NCBI GenBank assembly: GCA_027007615.1
Contig: JALTFB010000065.1
Span: 1-16,451 of the forward strand
Direction: 5' to 3'
DNA: 16,451 nucleotides
DNA from: Candidatus Shapirobacteria bacterium
Lineage (GTDB): Bacteria; Patescibacteriota; Microgenomatia; UBA12405; UBA6130
Shown here: positions 1 through 6,496 of the stretch, in pieces
Layout: the number at the start of each line of letters is the position of its first letter
Position numbering within the stretch: position 1 is the first letter of the stretch
The notes under the pieces: model-generated
What the model saw: the letters and a program-made list of their open reading frames with translations, nothing else
Database searches by the model: none
Told to the model about the DNA's origin: nothing
Position numbers and translations under genes: made by a program

Positions 1-1773
1 AATCAATTGGTATTCATCGGGGGAGGCCACGACCCGGATGGCGACATGATTGTTGCCGGCAAAAAAGATGCCCTCGCCTACATTGGCGGCCAGCAAATAT
101 TGCCTTTCCCCCTCGGAGAGATAGAAAGTTTTCCCAACTAAATCGATAGCAGCCGGATGCTGCTTTAACAAAATTTGAATAGAGGAATTTTTAATGATAG
201 CCGAGCCCTCTCTGATTTTAAGAAAATCGTCAACATCTTGGGTTATGGTTGTCAAGCCCAGATAATATTTCCGAGCCCGCTTGGCGATGCTATGGAGAAA
301 AAGTGCGGAATCGGGATATTGCATTAAATACCAAGCTTCGTCAACAATTAGGAGACGCTTTTTTATTTGGTTGCGAATTTTATTCCAAACAAAATCTAGA
401 ATAATATGCATGGCGATGGGCCGGAGAGCTTCCTCTAGGTTGCGAATGCCAAAGACGATAAACTTATTGTTAATATCAATGGTGGTCTGGCTATTGAAGA
501 TGCCGGCGAATGAACCACGGGTAAAACGCTCCAGCCGAGCGGCTAAACTAGCGGCCTGCTTATCCTCCATGCCGATTAAAACTTTATACAGGTCTTCAAT
601 AAGCGGCATCTCGCGCCCCTTTTGAGTCTCCGGATCGGGAGTGATGCCTTTATTATGGTATGTTTCCACCAGGGCCCTATCCAGGATGGCTTCTTCCTGG
701 GGATTCATTTTGCCCATGATTATCTTAAACAAGCCGTGTAGGGAGAGGATTTTGTGGCCCAATTCATTTTTGCCGCTCTCCTCTTCGTCATCGCTTTCTT
801 GCAAGAGGGCCAAATCGAAAGGATTAATTTTAGATGGAGAATTATCGCTAATGTTGATATATTGCCCCCCTACGGCTGCCGCTAGTTTTTGATATTCGTT
901 TTCGGGATCGATAATGATAATTTCGGTGCCGAACATAAGTGAGCGGAGAGCCTCAAGCTTGCAAAGAAAAGATTTACCCGCTCCTGATTTTGCAAAAATA
1001 ACCGAATTGTAATTTTCTAAGGAAAAACGGTCAAAAATAACCAGGGAGCCATTGTGTTGGTTGACGCCGTACATAATGCCCCGATCGTCCGATAATTCCG
1101 AAGAAACAAAGGGAAAGGTGGTTGCCAGGGATGTGGTATCCATATTGCGGGTTACGTTTAATTTATCTTGGCAAATGGGCAAAGTGGTAATAAAGCCCTC
1201 TTCTGCTTGCAGGATTGCCGGTTTGGGAATAATCATTAACCCTCCCAGGGCGCTTTCCAGTTCTTTGTTGCTGCGGCGCAGTTCTTCAACGGAATCGGCC
1301 GAAAGGGTTATATAGAGCCCCATTTGGAAAAAACTTTCGGAACCGCGGGCTAACTTTTGCTGCAAAGTAAGGGCATCCTCAAGCTTTGTTTGCACTATGG
1401 GGTCAATAACTTTGCCTTGCTGGGCGGAGATGGAAATTTCAGCCTCCATTTCGGCAATCTTGCGCCTGAGGCTGTTAAGGACGTCTTTCTCTTGCGAGGG
1501 ATAAATATACATGGATATTTGCAAGGGGCGGTTGAAGTTAATAAGTGGCGACAACCAATTAGAGGTTACATAACGGGGATAGCTCACAATATAGAGAGTG
1601 CGGTAGAAACGGTTATTGACGCGGATATAAGTAAAATCGACCTCAATCGCCGCTGGGGCAATAATGTCTTTGACGGTCGTGATGCCTTGGTTAAAATCCC
1701 GCTTGGGGCCTAAAGTCGGTAATTCCGTTTTGTTGCCGCCGCCGAATTTTAGTAATTTGTGTAAATTAATCAT
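1..1773 (-). CDS. VirB4-family ATPase of a type IV secretion-like system (3' end cut by window edge)
   Basis: The reading frame is open from ATG at 1773 to the left edge (591 codons, no stop), so the C-terminus is missing. VirB4/TraC ATPases sit at the cytoplasmic face of type IV secretion machines and energise assembly or substrate movement. The Walker A motif AKSGAGKS lies at residues 261-268 and the Walker B strand RLLIVDEAW at 473-481 (D478, E479). After it comes TTITQDVDDFL, typical of the VirB4/TraG ATPase core. The first 230 residues are the usual VirB4 N-terminal region (strand-rich, with a helix around 130-160). The start overlaps the stop of the upstream gene as ATGA (4 nt), so translation is probably coupled; no Shine-Dalgarno is visible. 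With the PrgI-like gene it forms the module common in CPR genomes. The family call is firm; the secreted substrate is unknown. Confidence 0.93.
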   Translation of the reverse strand, partial: MINLHKLLKFGGGNKTELPTLGPKRDFNQGITTVKDIIAPAAIEVDFTYIRVNNRFYRTLYIVSYPRYVTSNWLSPLINFNRPLQISMYIYPSQEKDVLNSLRRKIAEMEAEISISAQQGKVIDPIVQTKLEDALTLQQKLARGSESFFQMGLYITLSADSVEELRRSNKELESALGGLMIIPKPAILQAEEGFITTLPICQDKLNVTRNMDTTSLATTFPFVSSELSDDRGIMYGVNQHNGSLVIFDRFSLENYNSVIFAKSGAGKSFLCKLEALRSLMFGTEIIIIDPENEYQKLAAAVGGQYINISDNSPSKINPFDLALLQESDDEEESGKNELGHKILSLHGLFKIIMGKMNPQEEAILDRALVETYHNKGITPDPETQKGREMPLIEDLYKVLIGMEDKQAASLAARLERFTRGSFAGIFNSQTTIDINNKFIVFGIRNLEEALRPIAMHIILDFVWNKIRNQIKKRLLIVDEAWYLMQYPDSALFLHSIAKRARKYYLGLTTITQDVDDFLKIREGSAIIKNSSIQILLKQHPAAIDLVGKTFYLSEGERQYLLAANVGEGIFFAGNNHVAIRVVASPDEYQLI

Positions 1774-2474
1774 TTTGCTCGTAAAGTAACAGGTGATTGA
1801 AAATTGGCTAAATCGAAATTTCTGATACTCGGAGCCTCTTCGTTATAAATTTGGTAGAAAAGCTTGATTAATTGGCGAGAGTCAAGCTGGTGGATACGTA
1901 AGCCTAGTCTACCAAACGCTGTGATAAGGTGATCGCGCTTGGGTTCCAGATTAGCTTTTGCCCGTTGAATAATAGTTTTTTTGGGCAAGGGCAAACTGGT
2001 TTTTTGGGATAAACGCCTAAAGGGCAAAAGGCTGCTTAAACCAGCTTTGGCAGAAGCCAGGCCAAGCTCAAAAATAGAAAAGGGCAAAACGACATAAAAT
2101 GCCTTGGCAAGCACTTCATTTTTCTGGACAAGCTCATCTATGAATCGGCGGTATGAGATAATCATTTTTTTTATAAGCATTGATTTTTGGCGATGCTCTT
2201 GGAGTTGTAGGAGCCGCAGGTAATTGCCGATATTTTTAGGATTGGAACGAATTAAAATTTGGGTAGTAAAGCTGAGGGAATTTAACAGAGAGCCATAGGA
2301 ATAAATCATGGCTTCTTGCTCTTTCTCGGAAAGGAGGTCAAAATTAACCGCCGGAGTTTCCAATATGTAGGCGGCGGAGCCATCTTTAAGAATAACCATA
2401 TCATCAGTTATATCTTCAATGGGAAGATGGTCTTGAGTAGTTCCGCGAAGGGCAATTTGTTTAATATCCTTCAT
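1770..2474 (-). CDS. VirB4/TraC N-terminal-domain-like protein of the T4SS module
   Basis: The protein starts MKDIKQIALRGTTQDHLPIE and continues with DDMVILKDG and an NFDLLSEKEQEAMI segment. This is the pattern of the short TraC-like proteins that precede the VirB4 ATPase in CPR genomes. There is no Walker motif, so it is not itself an ATPase; a role as a partner or scaffold of the VirB4 ATPase is inferred from position. A hydrophobic helix around residues 125-150 (VVLPFSIFELGLASAKAG) may touch the membrane. I chose ATG at 2474 because homologues I recall begin close to the TQDHLPIEDI motif and because it lies 7 nt after the upstream stop. A TTG at 2507 would add 11 residues and overlap the upstream gene by 26 nt. 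Its TGA stop overlaps the ATG of the VirB4 gene. Confidence 0.85.
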   Translation of the reverse strand: MKDIKQIALRGTTQDHLPIEDITDDMVILKDGSAAYILETPAVNFDLLSEKEQEAMIYSYGSLLNSLSFTTQILIRSNPKNIGNYLRLLQLQEHRQKSMLIKKMIISYRRFIDELVQKNEVLAKAFYVVLPFSIFELGLASAKAGLSSLLPFRRLSQKTSLPLPKKTIIQRAKANLEPKRDHLITAFGRLGLRIHQLDSRQLIKLFYQIYNEEAPSIRNFDLANFQSPVTLRAK

Positions 2475-2481
2475 AGGCAGG

Positions 2482-3384
2482 TCAATTTTGTATTTCCTTA
2501 GCAACAATTTTTAACGGGGCAATAATTTGCCCTTTAGCAATTATTTTCATTATATCAAACCGATAAGGCTCTTTTTCCGTCACTATTAAGTAATTGCCGT
2601 TTGGTAAAGGAGTTGCTGTTTGGAATTGCCCCAAGCCATTCGTTCTCATAGCTCGGACAGGGTTGCTTTCCGCATCTTGAATCTCCACAATTGCCCCCTC
2701 AACCCCATTGCCCTCACTATCAGCTACCAATCCGCTAATAATGTTGGGTTGGGTAGGAGTAGCCGGCAAAGCCTGGTCGATAAATTGCGCTTGGGTGGCG
2801 CCTTCTTTATTTTTGGGTTGTTGTTGCCAAATTTGCATGAGCTGGTCCCAGGACGAAACTTGGCCGTTGGGAGATGGCTGCGGGATGCCGCCGGCGGGAG
2901 AAGCCTGTTTCCCAGCGGTTGAGGGAATCGTTGGAAGCCCTTGGTTAGTTTTTACAGCTTGACCACCGGTTTTAGTTTTGGGTAAAGAGGTGATAAATTC
3001 TTTAGCTTTTTGGCTTTTGGCGCTAATGCTTACCCTTTGGAAGAAGCGTGCGTGGCGAGCTTGGTGGCTGAAAGCATCTAAATTCATAACGCCTGGAGTT
3101 TTTTGCCAGAGATAAATGGTTGGGGAGTATATGCGGTTGAAAAAAATAAGAAGCCATTTTTCCAAAGAACGGCCATTGATGGGCATAAAAGCAAAAGCGC
3201 TGGCGATGCCAACGGACGTGGTAGCTGTAAAAAAGCGGATAGATCCGGGTAAATGCGAGGTGTAGAAAAGAGCGGCGACGATAACCCCGGCCGCCATTTT
3301 AGAAAATTGCTTAAGTGTCATACTGCCAACCAGGCGGAATTCATACGAAGAAATCTCCTGCGGTATTTGATGCTGACCTATCAT
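2482..3384 (-). CDS. PrgI-family membrane protein with C-terminal transthyretin/carboxypeptidase-regulatory-like domain
   Basis: This 300-residue protein begins with the PrgI pattern: a short cytoplasmic start (IPQEISSYEFRLVGSMTLKQ), two transmembrane segments at about 28-43 and 49-70, then FMPINGRSLEKWLL and an IYSPTIYLWQK stretch. A Pro/Gln-rich linker spans about 140-205. The last 85 residues carry ISGLVADSEGNGVEGAIVEI and GLGQFQTATPLPNGNYLI, the signature of a carboxypeptidase-regulatory-like beta sandwich, which I expect to be outside the membrane. In CPR genomes PrgI proteins precede VirB4 and probably form part of the membrane platform. It is the first gene of the minus-strand module. 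Upstream of ATG 3384 is GGAAGAA and a TAAACT box, so a short leader is likely. The exact function is unknown. Confidence 0.85.
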   Translation of the reverse strand: MIGQHQIPQEISSYEFRLVGSMTLKQFSKMAAGVIVAALFYTSHLPGSIRFFTATTSVGIASAFAFMPINGRSLEKWLLIFFNRIYSPTIYLWQKTPGVMNLDAFSHQARHARFFQRVSISAKSQKAKEFITSLPKTKTGGQAVKTNQGLPTIPSTAGKQASPAGGIPQPSPNGQVSSWDQLMQIWQQQPKNKEGATQAQFIDQALPATPTQPNIISGLVADSEGNGVEGAIVEIQDAESNPVRAMRTNGLGQFQTATPLPNGNYLIVTEKEPYRFDIMKIIAKGQIIAPLKIVAKEIQN

Positions 3385-3391
3385 TTCTTCC

Positions 3392-3397
3392 AGTTTA
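3392..3397 (-). promoter_or_regulatory. -10 box (TAAACT) of the PrgI gene
   Basis: On the minus strand TAAACT lies 7 nt before the ATG at 3384. The same hexamer lies at -10 position before tRNA-Leu, prs and htpX in this window. No good -35 hexamer is seen 16-18 nt upstream. A start here would give an mRNA with almost no leader. Confidence 0.45.
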
Positions 3398-3434
3398 ACA
3401 TAAAAACGGACAGGCGAAACGGGTGGCTCTCGTG

Positions 3435-3440
3435 TATAAT
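3435..3440 (+). promoter_or_regulatory. -10 box (TATAAT) of tRNA-Ala/trpS
   Basis: A perfect TATAAT ends 9 nt before the first base of tRNA-Ala, so transcription should begin about 3 nt before the mature tRNA. The -35 region is poor (no TTGACA-like hexamer 16-18 nt upstream). The 65 bp between 3385 and 3449 therefore hold a back-to-back pair of promoters, one for the secretion module and one for tRNA-Ala/trpS. Confidence 0.6.
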
Positions 3441-3449
3441 ATCAATAGT

Positions 3450-3523
3450 GGGCCCGTGGCTCAGTTGGCTAGAGCGTCTCGATGGCATCGAGAAGGTCGT
3501 GGGTTCAAGTCCCACCGGGTCCA
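3450..3523 (+). tRNA. tRNA-Ala (anticodon GGC)
   Basis: All four arms fold by eye: acceptor GGGCCCG/CGGGTCC, D stem GCTC/GAGC, anticodon stem TCTCG/CGAGA with loop ATGGCAT (anticodon GGC at 3484-3486), T stem GTGGG/CCCAC with loop TTCAAGT. The third acceptor pair is G3.U70, the alanine identity element, and the discriminator is A73. CCA is not encoded (A is followed by CCT), so the 3' end must be finished by CCA-adding enzyme. The trpS start codon lies only 3 nt downstream. Confidence 0.95.
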
Positions 3524-3526
3524 CCT

Positions 3527-4552
3527 ATGGCAATAAAAAAAGTTTTTCTTACCGGATTGAGACCTACCGCCGCTGACCTTCAGCTGGGCAATTATTTGGG
3601 GGCCGTGGGCGATATTTTGGAAATCCAAAAAAAGAAAGCACCGTTCTTCCTTTTTATAGCTGATTTGCATGCTTTGACTACCGACAGGCCGAAGGTGGTT
3701 GCCGCCAACAGGCAAAAGATTGCCATTACTATTTTGGCTGCCGGCATTGACCCTCAAAGGGTAATTATCTATTGCCAGTCGGCTTTAGCCCAAGAAACTT
3801 TAGAATTAGAGATTTTTCTTTCGCGCCATTTTACTGTTGCCCAGGCTTTGCGGGTGCCCACATTGAAAGAAAAAATGCGCCGCCCGGAACAAGCTTCACT
3901 TTTTCTTCTCCGTTACCCCACTCTTATGGCCGCCGATATCCTTTTGCAACGGGCCACTCATATTCCGGTTGGCAAGGATCAGGCCGCTCATTTGGAAGTT
4001 AGCCGCCTTTTGGCGCAAAAATTCAATCGCCGCTATGGGCAAATTTTTCCTATCCCCCGGCCTTACCAGACAGAAGGAGTTAAGCTAATGTCTTTGGACG
4101 GGCAAGGAAAGATGAGCAAATCACACCCTCAGGGAGCCATCTTTTTGGGTGATAATCCGGAAACTGTCCGCCGGAAAATTCGCCATGCCGTTACCGAGGT
4201 TCTTGACGGCCCGCGGGAAAAAATGAATGAAAATGTGGCCAGCCTTTTCTTAATGGCCCGCAGTTTTGCCGACGAAACGGAGAAAGAAAAGCTGAAAACA
4301 ATGGAAAGGGAATATTATCAAGGCAGATTAAAATTTGTCCACTTAAAAGAATTGGCCGCCGGAGCAGTAGGGCGTTTTTTGGCGGAATTCCAAGTTCAAC
4401 GGGCCGGCTGGCAAAAGAAAACAAAATTGGTGGCGGACATTCTTGAACATGGCAGCCAAAGGGCTCGTCGCCATGCTCGGGAAACTATGGATTTAGTGGC
4501 CGGCAAGACGGGTTTTCGACCCTGCGCCGCGATGCCCAATTCGCAAACTTAA
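3527..4552 (+). CDS. trpS: tryptophanyl-tRNA synthetase
   Basis: TrpRS is a class I enzyme that charges tRNA-Trp with tryptophan using ATP. The protein (341 residues, normal for the family) has the N-terminal GLRPTAADLQLGNYLGAV segment, in which QLGN (19-22) stands at the HIGH/TIGN position, then FLFIADLHALTT, the LMAADILLQ helix with PVGKDQ, and the second ATP loop GKMSKS at 194-199. I chose ATG at 3527: translation from ATG 3482 would start inside the tRNA-Ala anticodon loop, and homologues start with a few residues before the TGLRP strand. The start is 3 nt after tRNA-Ala and there is no ribosome binding site, so it is very probably read from the tRNA promoter. Gln in place of the usual His/Thr at position 19 is slightly unusual. 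Confidence 0.95.
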   Translation: MAIKKVFLTGLRPTAADLQLGNYLGAVGDILEIQKKKAPFFLFIADLHALTTDRPKVVAANRQKIAITILAAGIDPQRVIIYCQSALAQETLELEIFLSRHFTVAQALRVPTLKEKMRRPEQASLFLLRYPTLMAADILLQRATHIPVGKDQAAHLEVSRLLAQKFNRRYGQIFPIPRPYQTEGVKLMSLDGQGKMSKSHPQGAIFLGDNPETVRRKIRHAVTEVLDGPREKMNENVASLFLMARSFADETEKEKLKTMEREYYQGRLKFVHLKELAAGAVGRFLAEFQVQRAGWQKKTKLVADILEHGSQRARRHARETMDLVAGKTGFRPCAAMPNSQT

Positions 4553-4613
4553 GTTTTGGGCGCAAATTTGGAAAGAGAATTGTTTTTAGCGAATATTTGT
4601 TAGAATTTCGGTT

Positions 4614-5273
4614 TTATTCTTGCAATGATTGAAGGTTCACTTTAATAGCCGGGCCCATGGTAGCGACCAGAATAAGCTTTTTGATATTGGTGACGTTCAA
4701 CGCTCTAGCCACCGCCCGCACATTAGCGGTTAACTCTTTATTGTTTTGATCCAATTTTCCCAAAACCAGATGCAATACCGGCGCTTTTTTTTCAGTGCGC
4801 AAACGCAAACCGGCCTTGACAAATTTTGCCATTGCTTTTTCTGGATCTTTAGTTAAAGTTCCATTTTTGGGGTTAGGCATTAAGCCTTTAGGACCTAGGA
4901 TTCGAGCCAGAGGTAGCAGCTTAGGCATCATTTTCGGGCTGGCAATTAAGACATCAAAATCAATTTTACCGGCCTTAATGGCGCTGATAACCTTTTCATC
5001 AGCGATGGTGACGCGTTTTTGTTTTCCGGTAGAATAAGGCAATTTAACTTCGCCAAATTCGCCTTTTTGGTTCACTATTAAATGGGCTTCCAGATTGCCG
5101 GTAAAGCGAGATACGGATGTTTTTTTGGTTAACTTAATTGCTTCCGCAAGAGGATAAAATTTGTCTTTGGATATTAATTTTTGCGCCTCGCGATAACGTT
5201 TACTGCGGCTTTTCCGGTGGGATTTTTTAGGAGTTTCCTTGGCAATGGCTTTATTTTCTTTTTGTTTATCCAT
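4614..5273 (-). CDS. rplA: 50S ribosomal protein L1
   Basis: L1 forms the mobile L1 stalk at the ribosomal E site and often represses its own operon. The 219-residue protein shows the family core: YREAQKLISKDKFYPLAEAI, a TGNLEAHL strand, FDVLIASPKMMPKLLPLARI, the glycine/proline loop LGPKGLMPNPKNGTLT and a C-terminal KLDQNNKELTANVRAVARAL helix. A lysine-rich tail of about 25 residues precedes the core. ATG at 5273 overlaps the 3' end of rplK by 8 nt; a GGGGGTGG stretch about 8 nt upstream, within rplK, could act as a ribosome binding site. A longer frame from 5339 would run 74 nt into rplK and is unlikely. This is the last gene of the secE-nusG-rplK-rplA run; rplJ and rplL do not follow, and trpS converges instead. 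Confidence 0.97.
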   Translation of the reverse strand: MDKQKENKAIAKETPKKSHRKSRSKRYREAQKLISKDKFYPLAEAIKLTKKTSVSRFTGNLEAHLIVNQKGEFGEVKLPYSTGKQKRVTIADEKVISAIKAGKIDFDVLIASPKMMPKLLPLARILGPKGLMPNPKNGTLTKDPEKAMAKFVKAGLRLRTEKKAPVLHLVLGKLDQNNKELTANVRAVARALNVTNIKKLILVATMGPAIKVNLQSLQE

Positions 5274-5694
5274 TTTCAATTTCCACCCCCATATTTTGGG
5301 CCGTCCCGGCAATAATTTTTTTTGCGGCTTCCAAGTCATCAGTATTTAAATCTTTCATTTTTTGTTTAGCGATTTCCTCAAGATCGGCAGCTGATAATTT
5401 GCCTACAGTTTCCCTTTTTGGCTCCTTGGCGCCTTTTTCCAACCCCAATTTCTTTTTAATGAGATCAGCTGCCGGCGGCAGTTTAGTCACAAAAGAAAAA
5501 GTGCGATCTTCGTAAACAGTAATAACTGCGGGAATAATGCTGCCCTTTTTATCTTGAGTAGCTTTATTATATTGGTTGATAAAATCCATGATGGGAATGC
5601 CATGTTGGCCCAGAATCGGCCCTGCCGGCGGCCCGGCCGTAGCTGCTCCAGCCGGTAAATTAATTTTAATAGTTGCTTTAATTGCTTTAGCCAT
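5266..5694 (-). CDS. rplK: 50S ribosomal protein L11
   Basis: L11 binds the GTPase-associated region of 23S rRNA together with the L10/L12 stalk. At 142 residues it has normal length, with the N-terminal domain KATIKINLPAGAATAGPPAG followed by ILGQHGIPIMDFINQYN, a middle FSFVTKLPPAADLIKKK segment, and the rRNA-binding C-terminal domain ending DLEAAKKIIAGTAQNMGVEI. The gene starts 9 nt after nusG and overlaps rplA by 8 nt, so it is read as part of the same transcript. There is no Shine-Dalgarno before its ATG (upstream is AAACAAAAACT). Confidence 0.98.
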   Translation of the reverse strand: MAKAIKATIKINLPAGAATAGPPAGPILGQHGIPIMDFINQYNKATQDKKGSIIPAVITVYEDRTFSFVTKLPPAADLIKKKLGLEKGAKEPKRETVGKLSAADLEEIAKQKMKDLNTDDLEAAKKIIAGTAQNMGVEIENG

Positions 5695-5703
5695 AGTTTT
5701 TGT

Positions 5704-6303
5704 TTAAATTTTGTGAACTTGTAAAAAATCCAGTTCTACGGGTGTCTCTCTACCAAAAATTGATACAAGCACTTTTAGCTTACCTCTTTTTTCATCAATT
5801 TCACTAATAGTTCCCAATGAATCGGTAAAAGGACCGTCTGTAATTTTAACAGCTTCTCCGACAGTGAATTTTGCTTCAAATTTTGGCTTTTCCTTGACAT
5901 TCTTTAGAATTTTGTTAACCTCTTTTTGGCCAATAGGCCGTGGCTGATTGCCATTGCCTATGAAACCGGTAATTCCCGGGGTGCGTTTTACAAGCACCCA
6001 AGAGTTATCGTCCAGAACCATTTTTACCAAAATATAACCTGGGAAAACTTTTTCTTGCGATTGGATTTTTTCACCGCGGCGGATGGTCATTTTTTCTTGG
6101 GTAGGCACAATTACTTGGTAGATTTTATTTTTCATATGCATACTCTTGACGCGTTGCTGCAATAAGTGAACGGCCCGATATTCATGGCCTGAATAGGTAT
6201 GAACCACATACCAGGCAGCATCCGGAGACGCATGCTTGTCACCAATTTGAAATTCGACGGGCCGCCGTTTAGCCCTTTTAACTTTTGTAAGTTTTACCGC
6301 CAT
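5704..6303 (-). CDS. nusG: transcription termination/antitermination factor NusG
   Basis: NusG binds RNA polymerase and links it to Rho or to the leading ribosome. The 199-residue protein has an NGN domain starting at W31 (WYVVHTYSGHEYRAVHLLQQ), with the VFPGYILVKM strand and GITGFIGNGNQPRPI, then a KOW domain near the C-terminus (VGEAVKITDGPFTDSLGTIS). About 28 basic residues (KLTKVKRAKRRP) precede the NGN domain, an extension compared with E. coli NusG. The first 10 nt overlap the 3' end of secE, so translation may be coupled. Gene order secE-nusG-rplK-rplA is the conserved bacterial order. Confidence 0.97.
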   Translation of the reverse strand: MAVKLTKVKRAKRRPVEFQIGDKHASPDAAWYVVHTYSGHEYRAVHLLQQRVKSMHMKNKIYQVIVPTQEKMTIRRGEKIQSQEKVFPGYILVKMVLDDNSWVLVKRTPGITGFIGNGNQPRPIGQKEVNKILKNVKEKPKFEAKFTVGEAVKITDGPFTDSLGTISEIDEKRGKLKVLVSIFGRETPVELDFLQVHKI

Positions 6304-6482
6304 AAAGCTATATTTGCCATCAACTTAGTAAAAACAAGATCCAAACCGCTAAAAATTACGCTGGTAACAATTGTAGCAAATAATACCACGATTGTTAAGC
6401 GGATTATATCGTTACGCTGCGGCCAACTAATTTGCTTTAATTGGTCTTGCACTTCGAGTAGAAACCGTTTTACCTGCCCCAT
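6294..6482 (-). CDS. secE: preprotein translocase subunit SecE
   Basis: SecE clamps SecY in the Sec translocon of the cytoplasmic membrane. The short 62-residue, single-span form is seen here: an amphipathic helix with the conserved SWPQRNDI motif (residues 19-26), then one transmembrane helix at about 29-50 (IVVLFATIVTSVIFSGLDLVF). Upstream of ATG 6482 stands a GAGG at short spacing, one of the few Shine-Dalgarno-like sites in the window, and a TATAAT 8 nt away. The gene follows the CBS/HPF-like gene by 14 nt and overlaps nusG by 10 nt. Confidence 0.95.
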   Translation of the reverse strand: MGQVKRFLLEVQDQLKQISWPQRNDIIRLTIVVLFATIVTSVIFSGLDLVFTKLMANIALWR

Positions 6483-6490
6483 TGCCTCAG

Positions 6491-6496
6491 ATTATA
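6491..6496 (-). promoter_or_regulatory. possible internal -10 box (TATAAT) before secE
   Basis: A perfect TATAAT on the minus strand ends 8 nt before the secE ATG, in the 14-nt gap after the CBS/HPF-like gene. No -35 hexamer is recognisable at 16-18 nt. It could give secE-nusG-rplK-rplA their own start in addition to read-through from upstream. Confidence 0.4.

Noticed and set aside
1..1773. Plus-strand frames within the VirB4 region
   Set aside because: The minus strand is open over the entire stretch with Walker A and B motifs; the plus frames are short and lack any family pattern.
3482..3526. Longer trpS starting at ATG 3482
   Set aside because: The start lies in the tRNA-Ala anticodon loop and the extra residues encode tRNA sequence.
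3461..3757. Minus-strand frame over tRNA-Ala and the start of trpS (RWDLNPRPSRCHRDALAN)
   Set aside because: Antisense of a tRNA plus a real gene; no homology and no start signal.
4545..4613. Terminator between the convergent trpS and rplA genes
   Set aside because: AAACTTAAGTTT at 4545-4556 is a loop-free palindrome overlapping the trpS stop; no stem followed by a T-run is seen on either strand.
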